Source: Roseateles hydrophilus (lineage in GTDB: Bacteria > Pseudomonadota > Gammaproteobacteria > Burkholderiales > Burkholderiaceae_C). From it: a DNA stretch of 64,000 nucleotides. Made by a program: the position numbers and the translations under genes. The DNA is taken from positions 620,001-684,000 of the forward strand of contig NZ_JAPPUY010000002.1 in assembly GCF_026712245.1 (NCBI RefSeq), written 5' to 3'. Within the stretch, counting starts at the first letter, position 1. Each line of letters starts with the position of its first letter. Positions 16,219 to 24,733 of this stretch are shown here, one piece after another. A model generated the notes under the pieces. That model was not told the DNA's origin. It did no database searches and saw nothing but the letters and a program-made list of their open reading frames with translations.

Positions 16219-17496
16219 TCAGGGCGCCAGCAGAGGGGTCAGGGTGGCGTCCAGGCGGCGGGCCCAGATGTCGTAGCCGGCCGGGCTGAGGTGCAGGAAG
16301 TCCGGCAGCAGGTCGCGGGACAGCGTGCCGTCCGGCTGGGTCAGCGCGGGGCCGATGTCGAGCAGGCGCACGCGCTGGCCGTCGGCCAGCGATGGCAGCA
16401 GCGCATTGATGCGGGCGTTGTGGCGGCGGGTCAGGTCGTCGGGCGTCTCGCCGCGCGGCAGCAGCGCCATCAGCAGCACGGTGGCCTGGGGCTGGCGGCG
16501 GCGGATCTCGTCGAGGTTGGCGCGGATGCCGGCAACGGTCAGCGCCGGGTCTTCCAGCCGCTCGCCGGTGTTGTTGGTGCCGATCAGCATCACGACGACC
16601 TTGGGCGCCATGCCGTCCAGCGCGCCATGGCGCAGGCGCCACAGCAGGTTCTCCGTGCGGTCACCGCCGAAGCCCAGCGCCACGGCGTTGTGGGGGGCGA
16701 AGTAGCGGGCAAATGCCGCCTTGCCTTCCTTCTCCCAGCCTTGCGTGATGGAGTCGCCCAGGAACACCAGGTCCACGCGCCGGCCGGCGACCTGGTGTGC
16801 ACGCACCTCGGCGAGCTTGGACTCGTGGCGCGGCAGCCACCAGTCCACCGCCCACGACTCTTGCAGTGGCTCGGGTGTGACGGACTGCGTGCGGTAGTCG
16901 GGGCAGGCCGTGGTGGGCTTGCCGGCCTTGTGCAGGCGCAGCCGGCTGACGCGCACCTCACCGCTGCCGGTGCCTTCCAGCGTGAACGGCACGTCCACGG
17001 CGCTGAAGTCGTCCCCTTCGCGCCAGAAGCATTTCAGTGCGAACGACAAGTGCTTCCGGCCCTGGCCCGCCAGCGCGCGGCCGGCGAACAGGAAGGGGAT
17101 CTTGCGTTCGCAATCCTTGCCGCAGCCGAGCTTGAACTTGAGGCCGCCTTGGGCGAGGTCGATGACGTCGAGGTCGAACTCGACGGTGCCTTGCGGCAGG
17201 TAGGCGTTCAGGTCCAGCGGCGGGCCGCCCTGCCAGCGCAGCTGCGCGATCCAGCTGTGGCTGAACTGCAGCGTGACGGCGCCGTCGTCGCCGCGCCGGG
17301 CGGCCACGCGGCTGCTGGGCACGCGCGGCTGGGCGGGCTTGGGCACGGTGACGCGCTCGCCAGCCAGGCGGGCCTGGCCCTCGAAATCGGTGACGGCGAT
17401 GTGCCAGCCTGGCGCGGGGCGGCCGGTGTCCAGGTCCAGCGACTGCGCTGTCAGCGGCAGCATGGCCAGGCAGAGGGTGTGAAGCACGCGTTTCAT
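16219..17496 (-). CDS. Exported two-domain SGNH/GDSL esterase with ExoP-C-like module
   Basis: This is a 425-residue protein with a signal peptide (residues 1-19). Residues about 20-200 form a beta-sandwich with the block DLNAYLPQGTVEFDLDV, a CGKDCE motif, then ALKCFWREGDDFSAVDVPF. It closely resembles the C-terminal carbohydrate-binding-like domain of GH3 exo-glucosidases such as ExoP. The second half is an SGNH hydrolase: FLGDSITQGW (block I Ser), GFGGDRTENLLWR (block II), LIGTNNTG (block III) and PDFLHLSPAGY (block V Asp/His). Xyloglucan galactose is often O-acetylated, so a carbohydrate acetylesterase is likely. It follows GH95 by an overlapping ATGA. I do not know a named family for this domain order. 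Confidence 0.8.
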   Translation of the reverse strand: MKRVLHTLCLAMLPLTAQSLDLDTGRPAPGWHIAVTDFEGQARLAGERVTVPKPAQPRVPSSRVAARRGDDGAVTLQFSHSWIAQLRWQGGPPLDLNAYLPQGTVEFDLDVIDLAQGGLKFKLGCGKDCERKIPFLFAGRALAGQGRKHLSFALKCFWREGDDFSAVDVPFTLEGTGSGEVRVSRLRLHKAGKPTTACPDYRTQSVTPEPLQESWAVDWWLPRHESKLAEVRAHQVAGRRVDLVFLGDSITQGWEKEGKAAFARYFAPHNAVALGFGGDRTENLLWRLRHGALDGMAPKVVVMLIGTNNTGERLEDPALTVAGIRANLDEIRRRQPQATVLLMALLPRGETPDDLTRRHNARINALLPSLADGQRVRLLDIGPALTQPDGTLSRDLLPDFLHLSPAGYDIWARRLDATLTPLLAP

Positions 17497-19865
17497 GGCA
17501 GAGGGAACTCCAGCGTGCGGGTCTGGCCGGGGCGCAGTTGCAGCTCGATGACGCGCTCGCCCACGCGCAGCCGGCCGCCGCCCGCGCCGGCCACGGCACG
17601 CACGGTGGTGCGCGTCACGCGGCCCTGGGCCCAGGCGATGTCGACGACGAAGCCGCCGCGCGCGCGCAGGCCGCGCACCGAGCCTTGCCCCCAGGCCGCA
17701 GGCAGGGCGGGCAGCAGGGCGATGACGCCCTCATGCGACTGCAGCAGCATCTCGGCGATGGCGGCCGTGGCGCCGAAGTTGCCGTCGATCTGGAAGGGCG
17801 GGTGGGTGTCCAGCAGGTTGGGGTAGGTGCCGCCCTGGTGCACCTCGGCGCCTTCGCGGGCCTTGCGCGCGCCGGGCTGGGCCAGCAGGCCGCGCAGCAG
17901 TTCGTGGGCGTGGTTGCCGTCGTGCAGCCGGGCCCAGAAGGCGATCTTCCAGGCCATGGACCAGCCGGTGCTCACATCGCCGCGTGCGGTGAGCGTGGTG
18001 CGGGCAGCCGCTGCCAGCGCAGGCGTGCGCGTGGGCGAGATCTGCCGGCCGGGGTAGAGCGCGTAGAGGTGGGACACATGGCGGTGCGTGTCGCGCGGCG
18101 TGTCCAGCACCGGGTCCTTCAGCTCCTCCATCCACTCCAGCAACTGGCCCCAGCTGCCGACGCGCGGGCCGGCCAGTCGGTCGCGGATGGCGACGGCGCG
18201 GTCGCGGGCGGCGTGCTCGCCCAGCAGCTCGGCGGCCTGGGCGAGGTTGTCGAAGTGGTCCCACAGGATCTGCTGGTCATAGGCCACGCCGTCCTGGATG
18301 GGGCCGTGCTCGGGTGACCAGCCGTTGGGCGCGACGAGGCGACCGTCGGGCAAGGTCTTGAGCCGGTCTTCCCAGAACTCGCCCACCTCGCGCAGCACGG
18401 GCCAGGCCACGGCACGCAGGAAGGTGCGGTCCTGCGTGAAGGCGTAGTGCTCCCAGAAGTGGCGGGCATACCAGGCGTTGCCGGTCATGTTCCACAGGTA
18501 GCCTTGGTGGCCGAAGGGGTTGGTCTCGGTGCGCAGCGCCCAGCCGCGCACGGGGGTGCCGGCTGCGGTCAGGAAGGTTTCCTGCGGCGGCTGCACGGAG
18601 TTGTCCCAGGGCGGTGTCTCGGGCGGCAGGGCTGCGGGGTCCTTCAGCGCCAGCGCGGCGCGCTCGGACACGGCCTGCCGCCACGCGGGGATCAGGCGCT
18701 GCACGAAGCGGTGGAAGGGCCGCGCGGTCTCGGCGAGGTGGGTCACCTCGGCCGGCCAGTAGTTCATCTGCAGGTTGATGTTGGAGTGGTAGTCGCTGTT
18801 CCACGGCGGCTGCAGGTGGTCGTTCCACAGCCCCTGCAGGTTGGCCGGCAGCGAGTCCCGCGAGCTGCTGACGAGCAGGTAGCGGCCGAACTGGAAGTAC
18901 AGCGCCTCCAGCTCGGGGTCGTTGCCGTGCTGCGTGTAGGCGGCCAGGCGGGCGTCGGTGCTCAGGGCGCGGCGCTCGGGCGGGCTGGTGCCCAGGTCCA
19001 GTGTCACGCGGCCGAGCAGGGCGCCCACGTCGCGCTCGTGCGCGGCGCGCAGCGGCGCCCAGCGCGGCGCGGCGGCCACCTGGCGCTGCACGCGCGGCAG
19101 CGGCGGCTGGCCGTCGGCAAAGCTGGTGCCGGCGCCGAGGATGAGGGTCAGCGCGTTGACGCCGTTGAAGCGCAGCGTGTTGCCGTCGACGCTCACCGAG
19201 CCACCTTCATGCACGACGCGCAGCTGGCTCGCATAGGCCATGCCGTTGGGCAGCGCGCCGACAGCGGTCAGCGTGTTGTTGGCCGCGCTGAGTGCCGCGC
19301 CATGGCGGTCGGTCAGCGCGATGCGGCCGTGGTAGCGGCCGGGCCGGTCGGCCGTCAGCCGCCAGGCGATGACCTGGGCCGGGTGGCTGGCCAGCGCCTC
19401 GCGCGTGAAGCGCACGCCGTGCTGCGTATAGTTCAGCCGGTTCACGGCGCGGGCGATGTCCAGCTCACGGCGGTAGGCGCTGACGGGCGCGTCGGCGCCG
19501 TCCAGCGTCAGCACCACGTCGCCGAAGGGCTGGAAGGCGCCCATGGTGTGGCGGTCGCCGGTCCACAGCGTGATGTCGTTGAACTGCAGGCGGTCGCGCG
19601 CCACCTGGCCGAACAACATGGCACCCAGGCGCCCGTTGCCGATGGGCAGGGCCTGTTGCTCCCAGCCCTGCGGTGTGTCCGGCGCCGGGCTGGCGTAATG
19701 CAGGACCTGCTCGGCTGCGCTCGCGTTGAGCATGACCGCACCGCACAGCAGGACGGCGACGCGAAGCAGCCGCCGGATCGAGCAGCCGCCGTGGCACCGG
19801 CTTTGCCGGGCCACCAGCGGCGCCCCCTTGATGGTGCTGGCGCAGCCGGTAGGGGGGGAGCTCAT
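17493..19865 (-). CDS. GH95 alpha-L-fucosidase
   Basis: This is a 790-residue exported enzyme expected to remove alpha-1,2-fucose from xyloglucan side chains. After an unusually long basic N-terminus, a hydrophobic segment (RLLRVAVLLCGAVMLNASA) serves as signal peptide. The mature protein opens with the GH95 N-domain (LPIGNGRLGAMLFGQV, NDITLWTGDR). It continues with the catalytic (alpha/alpha)6 barrel, which has NLQGLWNDHLQPPWNSDYH, NLQMNYWPAEVTHLAET, HRHVSHLYALYPG and PFQIDGNFG. ATG 19865 overlaps the GH35 stop (ATGA), which favours it despite the long n-region. A later GTG start is possible. A fucosidase next to a DUF5597-type GH35 and a TonB receptor parallels the Cellvibrio japonicus xyloglucan locus. 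Confidence 0.9.
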   Translation of the reverse strand: MSSPPTGCASTIKGAPLVARQSRCHGGCSIRRLLRVAVLLCGAVMLNASAAEQVLHYASPAPDTPQGWEQQALPIGNGRLGAMLFGQVARDRLQFNDITLWTGDRHTMGAFQPFGDVVLTLDGADAPVSAYRRELDIARAVNRLNYTQHGVRFTREALASHPAQVIAWRLTADRPGRYHGRIALTDRHGAALSAANNTLTAVGALPNGMAYASQLRVVHEGGSVSVDGNTLRFNGVNALTLILGAGTSFADGQPPLPRVQRQVAAAPRWAPLRAAHERDVGALLGRVTLDLGTSPPERRALSTDARLAAYTQHGNDPELEALYFQFGRYLLVSSSRDSLPANLQGLWNDHLQPPWNSDYHSNINLQMNYWPAEVTHLAETARPFHRFVQRLIPAWRQAVSERAALALKDPAALPPETPPWDNSVQPPQETFLTAAGTPVRGWALRTETNPFGHQGYLWNMTGNAWYARHFWEHYAFTQDRTFLRAVAWPVLREVGEFWEDRLKTLPDGRLVAPNGWSPEHGPIQDGVAYDQQILWDHFDNLAQAAELLGEHAARDRAVAIRDRLAGPRVGSWGQLLEWMEELKDPVLDTPRDTHRHVSHLYALYPGRQISPTRTPALAAAARTTLTARGDVSTGWSMAWKIAFWARLHDGNHAHELLRGLLAQPGARKAREGAEVHQGGTYPNLLDTHPPFQIDGNFGATAAIAEMLLQSHEGVIALLPALPAAWGQGSVRGLRARGGFVVDIAWAQGRVTRTTVRAVAGAGGGRLRVGERVIELQLRPGQTRTLEFPLP

Positions 19866-21499
19866 TTCGGGCGTGCCATGGTGATCTTGAGCATCACGGG
19901 CTCGGCCGGCAGGTTCAGGCCCCAGTCCACCTGGTCGCCGTTCCACACGCGCTCCATGACCCAGCGGCCCTGGGCATCGAAGCGGCCCTGCTCGGCGCGC
20001 AGCATCATGCCGCTGCTGCCCTCGGCGGGCTCCATGCGCACGCGCACGCGCTGGCCGATCAGCAGGAACTCGTCGGGCCCCAGCTGCGCCATCGCGGCGC
20101 CGCCGTTGGGCTCCTCGGTGCCCGGTGCGGGCTTGGCGAACTCCGGGCCCCAGCTGGCCTCGCCGAAGCGGCCCAGGCGGTAGGTCAGCTTGGCGGTCCA
20201 GCCGGGGAAGTCCAGCTGCTGGGGCTTGCGGTCGTCGGCCTCGCCGATGCCGCGCACCTTGCCGTCGAAGGCCCATTGCGCCCACTGGCGCTGGATGGGC
20301 GCGAACATGCGGTAGACGCGCTCGAAGGGCTCGACGATGGTCTTGTCGGTCGCCGTGGCGCCCAGCGGGTGGTTGCTGTAGTCGAAGTAGTCCATGCCGA
20401 AGGGCGACACGCCGATGGCGCCCCGGCCCAGCATGGAGTACAGGTAGCGCCCGTAGGCCGACTTGGAGCCGATCTCGGGCACCCACAGCGCGTTGTCGGC
20501 ACGCTGGAACAGCCGCAGGTTGGCCTCCACCTGGGCGGACTCGGCGTTGTAGAGGTCGGGGCCGACGATGTCCACGGCCGGCGCGGCGGCTTTGTAGATG
20601 TCGATGACGTCCCAGCTCGGGCCGCCGCTGGAGAAGTTGTTGGCCCAGGGCTTGGGCGGCTGCTCCAGCGGGTTGCGCAGCGCGTTGTTGACGAACATGG
20701 GCAGGTCGTACACCGCGCGGCCGGCGGCGGCGATCTCGCCGATGTAGCGGGCGATGGCCCAGGCGTGGAAGTACTCGTCGGCGTAGTCGCCATAGACCTC
20801 GCGCCAGTTGCCGGTGGCCGCGAGTTTGGGCTTCTGGCGCGCCAGCACGGCGGCGGGCACGGGCTGCTCGAACGCGGCCTGCGCGGCCGGCGCGAAGTCG
20901 CGCACCAGGCCGTAGGTGCCGACCTCGTTCTGCACCTGCACCATCAGCACGGTGCGCTGCTGGGCGTCGATCTTCTTGAGGTGGGTCATCAGCGCGACGA
21001 AGGCGCGCTTGTCGTGCTTCAGCGTCTCGGTGCCGAAGGGGCTGAGGCAGTAGCTCGCCTTGCCGTCCTTGTCGCGCATGGCCGGGAAGCGCTGCGGCGC
21101 GAGCTTGACCCAGGCCGGCGTGTACTGCGCGCTGGTGTTCTTCCAGGTGGCGAACCACAGCAGCACGAGGCGCTTGTTCTGCTGGCGCGCCTGCTGGACG
21201 AGTGTGTCCACGAAGCTGAAGTCGAAGCGGCCTTCCTCGGGCTCCACCTGCTCCCAGGCCACGGGCATCAGCACGGTGTTGGCCTTGAGGTCGTTGGCAG
21301 CGGCCCAGACGGGGCCCAGCCCGGCGGGGTAGTTGCTGGAGTTGTGCGCCTGCGCACCCAGGATGAGGAAGGGCTTGCCGTCCACGAGCAGTGCGTGACG
21401 GCCGTCCTTGGCGACGAGGCGCGGGGCTTCGGCGGCCCAGGCGGGTGCGATGGACAGCAGGCCGGCCAGCACCGCGGCGGCGAGGTGGTTTGATTTCAT
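19862..21499 (-). CDS. GH35 beta-galactosidase of the Bgl35A/DUF5597 type
   Basis: This is a 545-residue exported beta-galactosidase with a signal peptide (residues 1-22, AWA). The barrel holds QVQNEVGTYG (predicted acid/base Glu) and WVPEIGSKSAYGRYLY (predicted nucleophile Glu). The C-terminal beta-domain ends with LLIGQRVRVRMEP and NLPAEPVMLKI. This compact layout is that of Cellvibrio japonicus Bgl35A, a xyloglucan-specific beta-galactosidase, and differs from the larger GH35 enzyme encoded at 49944-52340. It would strip galactose from xyloglucan oligosaccharides after fucose removal. It is 56 bases downstream of the TonB receptor gene, with a strong hairpin between them. Confidence 0.9.
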   Translation of the reverse strand: MKSNHLAAAVLAGLLSIAPAWAAEAPRLVAKDGRHALLVDGKPFLILGAQAHNSSNYPAGLGPVWAAANDLKANTVLMPVAWEQVEPEEGRFDFSFVDTLVQQARQQNKRLVLLWFATWKNTSAQYTPAWVKLAPQRFPAMRDKDGKASYCLSPFGTETLKHDKRAFVALMTHLKKIDAQQRTVLMVQVQNEVGTYGLVRDFAPAAQAAFEQPVPAAVLARQKPKLAATGNWREVYGDYADEYFHAWAIARYIGEIAAAGRAVYDLPMFVNNALRNPLEQPPKPWANNFSSGGPSWDVIDIYKAAAPAVDIVGPDLYNAESAQVEANLRLFQRADNALWVPEIGSKSAYGRYLYSMLGRGAIGVSPFGMDYFDYSNHPLGATATDKTIVEPFERVYRMFAPIQRQWAQWAFDGKVRGIGEADDRKPQQLDFPGWTAKLTYRLGRFGEASWGPEFAKPAPGTEEPNGGAAMAQLGPDEFLLIGQRVRVRMEPAEGSSGMMLRAEQGRFDAQGRWVMERVWNGDQVDWGLNLPAEPVMLKITMARPK

Positions 21500-21513
21500 A
21501 GCGGATCCTGAAA

Positions 21514-21539
21514 GTCCGGCGGCGCGGCGGCCGCCGGAC
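21514..21539 (-). other. 10-bp stem-loop between TonB receptor and GH35 genes
   Basis: GTCCGGCGGC and GCCGCCGGAC pair perfectly around GCGGCG. On the minus strand only TTTC follows, so it is a partial terminator at best. Such a hairpin would protect the receptor mRNA or reduce read-through into the glycosidase genes. Confidence 0.55.
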
Positions 21540-21555
21540 GGTCGTGGTCAGCGCA

Positions 21556-24540
21556 TCAGAACGAGTAGCTCGCCTGCACCGAGTAGCGGCGGCCGGTGTA
21601 GTTCACTGCGCGCGTCATCATGCCGATGTTCTGCTGCATCAGCTGCCGTGCCAGCGCGTTGTTCAGGTTCGATCCTTCGAGGCTGAAGCTGAACTTGTCG
21701 TTGAAGCGGTAGGTGATGCCGGCGTCGATCTGGCCGTAGTCGTCGCTCCACGTGGGCAGCGCGTAGGCCACGCCGGTGCCGTCGGCCAGGCGGCCGTCGC
21801 CACCGCGCGTGCCGTTGGCGTTGACAGCCTGCAGGTACTTGGAACGCCAGCTGTAGGCCACGCGCGCCGAGATCGGGCCGTAGTCGTACAGCAGCGCCAG
21901 GTTGTAGGCGTTGCGGGACAGGTTGGTCAGCGGCAGGTTGCCGAAGGTGCGGCCGTCGGTGTCGCAACCGTTGATGTTCAGGTTGAGGTTGGCCGCGTCG
22001 GTGCTGGTGCCGGCGCAGAAGGCCGACAGCACCGGGTTGTAGGGCTTGGTCTTGCTGTCCACGTAGGTGTAGTTGGCCTGCACGCCCAGGCCCGACATCC
22101 AGCCAGGCAGCATGTCGAAGTAGCGCTGGAACGCCAGCTCGAAGCCGCGCGCATGGCCCTTGGCGCCGTTCACCGGCGAGGTGACCGTGAAGTTCAGCGG
22201 CGTGCCGTTGGTGGCCGGCAGTTGCACCGTGGCCGACTGGCTGACGATGATGTCCTTCAGGTCCTTGTTGAACAGCGCCAGCGTCACCGAGCCGTTCTTG
22301 GAGAAGTACCACTCACCCGACAGGTCCAGCTGCGTGGACTTGATGGGCTTGAGCAGCGGGTTGCCGCTGGCCGTGCCGCTCAGGTTGACGGACTCGACGA
22401 CGATGGTGTTGCCGTCGGTGCGCTGCTTGGTGGTCAGCTCCATCGTCGTGTAGGCCTGCAGCTGCGAGAAGTCGGGCCGCGAGACGCCCTTGCCCAGCGC
22501 GGCGCGGAACTGCAGCTCGTTGCTGAGCTTGTAGCGCAGGTTCAGGCTGGGCAGCACGTCGGTGTAGTTCTGCTCGGCCTGGATGGGGCTGCTGAAGCTG
22601 CTGATGACCGGCACGGCCACGCCGCCCAGGCTCTGGCCGGGGTTCAGCGTGGGGGCGCTGTTCTTGAACGCGACGTAGCCATTGGCCTTCATGTCGGTGC
22701 GCACGACGCGCACGCCGACGTTGCCGTCCACCGGCGCGCCCACGTCGTTGAAGTCAAAGCGCAGCTGGCCGTAGACGGCCTGCGAGCGCTCATGCTGCTC
22801 GTTGGTGCCGGCCGGGTCGGTGCCGAAGCTGGCCGGGGCCCAGGGCGTGCAGCCGGAGCGCCAGGACTGCGGCATGCACAGCACCTCGTCGTGGTACTTG
22901 TGCAGCAGCTGGTAGGAGCTCGGGTAGTCCTTGGCCAGCGACACCGCCGGCACATAGATGGCCGGCACGCTCTGGCCGCCGAAGAAGTTGTCGAAGGTGT
23001 GCAGCCGCGTGGGCGCGTTGAAGCGCGGGTCGTTCAGGTAGGCCAGGCCGGTGATGTCCCAGCCGCGCTGCCAGGTCTGCGTGATGGCGGACCAGTTGTA
23101 GTCGGGCACCGTCTTGGTGGTGGTGGCATCGCGGTCGGTCAGGCGGATGCCGAAGGACAGGTCCTGCAGCACCGCATGGTCGAAGTTGAACTTGGCGTCC
23201 GCGCGCCAGGCCTTCTGCTCGGCCTTGCTGCGGTCCAGGTGCTCCATCGTGAAGGCCCAGTAGTAGTTGGCCTTGTTCTGCAGCGCGGCCAGGTCGCTGG
23301 CGTCGAACACCACGCGCGGCGTGCTGCCGCTCAGGTCCAGCGTCTCCTTGGGCATCAGCAGGCCGGTGGCGACGGTGGAGTCGAAGGCGTTGGTGTCGGA
23401 CTTGACCAGCTGCAGGTCGGTGCTGAACGACCACTTGTCGCTGGCCTTCCAGGCGAGGTTCCAGCCCAGGTCCTTGGTCTTGGAGTTGCGCGTCATGTAG
23501 CGCGTGTCGGCGCCGAAGTTGACGCCGCCGTCGGCCGGCGAGGTCAGCGTGCCGCTGACGAAGACGTTGTTCTTGTCGTACTTGGCATCGCTGCCGACGA
23601 CGATGTTCCAGGGCGTGGTCTGCGCGAACAGCGCGTTCTCGTCCCACTGCATGCGGTACTTGGACTGGAAGTAGGTCAGCGAGCTGCTGAGGTCGTCCTT
23701 CTTCCACTGCAGCGCGCCGTACAGGCCGTTGCGGTTGCGCTCGAAGTTGGAGTCGCGCCACTGCGCGCCCTTGGGTACCCAGTGCGTGCCGTCGATCTTG
23801 TAGTACGGCTCGACCTGCCACAGGTCGGTGCGCGTGGAGCTCTTGCTGTGCGCCAGGCTCATCAGCATGCCGACCTCGCCGATGTCGGTCTTCCAGCGGT
23901 TGGACAGCAGGCCCGAGGCCGCCGGGCTGAACTTGCCCTGCAGCTCGTTGTAGTTGCCGCTGGCCGTGACGTGGCCCTTGAAGCCGGCGTAGTCGAAGGG
24001 CATGGCGGTGCGCAGGTTCACCAGGCCGCCGATGGAGCCCTCGATCTGCGCGGACGCCGGGTTCTTGTAGACGTCCACCGCGGCCATCAGCTCGGGCGGC
24101 ACGTCCTCGAAGTTCAGCGCGCGGCCGCCGTTGGCCGAGAAGGTGTCGCGACCGTTGACCTCCGAGCGCACGTAGGACAGGCCGCGGATGTTCACGCTGG
24201 AGCCTTCCACCGAGTAGTGCTCGGGGTCGTTCTTGGCCATCGTGCGGTCGATGGTCACGCCGACGATGCGCTGCAGCACCTCGGTGACGGACTTGTCCGG
24301 CAGCTTGCCGATGTCGTCAGCGACGATGGAGTCGACGATCTCGTCGGCGTTCTGCTTGATCTTCTGCGCCGACTCCAGCGCCGCGCGGCGGCCGCTGACG
24401 ACGACGGTCTCGACCTTCTGCACCGGCGCCGACGCGGCGGCGGCCGGCGCGGGCGCGCTCTGCGCCACGGCCAGGCCGCTGCACAGCAGCGCTGCCTGGG
24501 CGGCGGCGATGGAAATCAAGGTTCTCTGGGGCTTGTTCAC
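21556..24540 (-). CDS. TonB-dependent outer-membrane receptor of the xyloglucan locus
   Basis: This is a 994-residue receptor expected to import oligosaccharides across the outer membrane with TonB-ExbBD energy. A signal peptide (to about residue 27) is followed by VETVVVSGRR, a TonB-box-like stretch. The plug has QNADEIVDSIVADDIGKLP, VNIRGLSYVRSEVNGRD and a long 22-strand barrel closing with the terminal aromatic YSF. The type is the large Xanthomonas/Caulobacter receptor class common in proteobacterial glycan loci. GTG 24540 is chosen because GGAGACA lies just upstream; earlier in-frame starts run into the xylA terminator region. It heads the enzyme operon and has an operator-like site at 24655-24668. 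The substrate (xyloglucan oligosaccharides) is inferred. Confidence 0.92.
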   Translation of the reverse strand: MNKPQRTLISIAAAQAALLCSGLAVAQSAPAPAAAASAPVQKVETVVVSGRRAALESAQKIKQNADEIVDSIVADDIGKLPDKSVTEVLQRIVGVTIDRTMAKNDPEHYSVEGSSVNIRGLSYVRSEVNGRDTFSANGGRALNFEDVPPELMAAVDVYKNPASAQIEGSIGGLVNLRTAMPFDYAGFKGHVTASGNYNELQGKFSPAASGLLSNRWKTDIGEVGMLMSLAHSKSSTRTDLWQVEPYYKIDGTHWVPKGAQWRDSNFERNRNGLYGALQWKKDDLSSSLTYFQSKYRMQWDENALFAQTTPWNIVVGSDAKYDKNNVFVSGTLTSPADGGVNFGADTRYMTRNSKTKDLGWNLAWKASDKWSFSTDLQLVKSDTNAFDSTVATGLLMPKETLDLSGSTPRVVFDASDLAALQNKANYYWAFTMEHLDRSKAEQKAWRADAKFNFDHAVLQDLSFGIRLTDRDATTTKTVPDYNWSAITQTWQRGWDITGLAYLNDPRFNAPTRLHTFDNFFGGQSVPAIYVPAVSLAKDYPSSYQLLHKYHDEVLCMPQSWRSGCTPWAPASFGTDPAGTNEQHERSQAVYGQLRFDFNDVGAPVDGNVGVRVVRTDMKANGYVAFKNSAPTLNPGQSLGGVAVPVISSFSSPIQAEQNYTDVLPSLNLRYKLSNELQFRAALGKGVSRPDFSQLQAYTTMELTTKQRTDGNTIVVESVNLSGTASGNPLLKPIKSTQLDLSGEWYFSKNGSVTLALFNKDLKDIIVSQSATVQLPATNGTPLNFTVTSPVNGAKGHARGFELAFQRYFDMLPGWMSGLGVQANYTYVDSKTKPYNPVLSAFCAGTSTDAANLNLNINGCDTDGRTFGNLPLTNLSRNAYNLALLYDYGPISARVAYSWRSKYLQAVNANGTRGGDGRLADGTGVAYALPTWSDDYGQIDAGITYRFNDKFSFSLEGSNLNNALARQLMQQNIGMMTRAVNYTGRRYSVQASYSF

Positions 24541-24654
24541 GGATGTCTCCTCTCGATGTGCTGGGTGGCACGGGGGATGGTGTTTGCCGAGGGGTACTGC
24601 TGCTGGTTCGGCGGGGTCAGGGCGTGGGCGCGGCGGCGGCAAGGCTGACGGTGA

Positions 24655-24668
24655 TGTCAGCGTTGTCA
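24655..24668 (-). promoter_or_regulatory. Candidate LacI-type operator upstream of the TonB receptor
   Basis: On the minus strand this reads TGACAACGCTGACA, matching 12 of 14 bases of the perfect palindrome TGACAACGTTGTCA found before the GH9 gene. It lies between the xylA terminator and the receptor start, where a promoter for the receptor operon must be. No LacI-family gene is present in the window. Confidence 0.45.
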
Positions 24669-24679
24669 GCCGACGCTTG

Positions 24680-24722
24680 AAAACCCGCCGCCGGACGCGC
24701 GTCAGGCGCGTCGCGCGGCGGG
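24680..24722 (-). terminator. Terminator after xylA
   Basis: Immediately after the xylA stop the minus-strand transcript can fold CCGCCG...CGGCGG (24716-24721 with 24685-24690) plus an inner GACGCG/CGCGTC stem, followed by GTTTTC. It separates the xylR-xylB-xylA transcript from the receptor-glycosidase operon downstream. Confidence 0.65.
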
Positions 24723-24733
24723 GCGGCGGACTC

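Noticed and set aside
14866-17826. 986-codon plus-strand frame over GH1 and esterase genes
   Set aside because: Shadow frame across several well-supported minus-strand genes; repetitive Val/Gly/Ala/His/Gln composition.
19866-21158. In-frame upstream extension of the GH95 gene (1221-codon frame)
   Set aside because: Overlaps the GH35 catalytic domain in another frame and encodes no fold; the start overlapping the GH35 stop is preferred.
21544-24648. 1034-codon plus-strand frame opposite the TonB receptor
   Set aside because: Shadow of the receptor gene; no signal, fold or motif recognisable.
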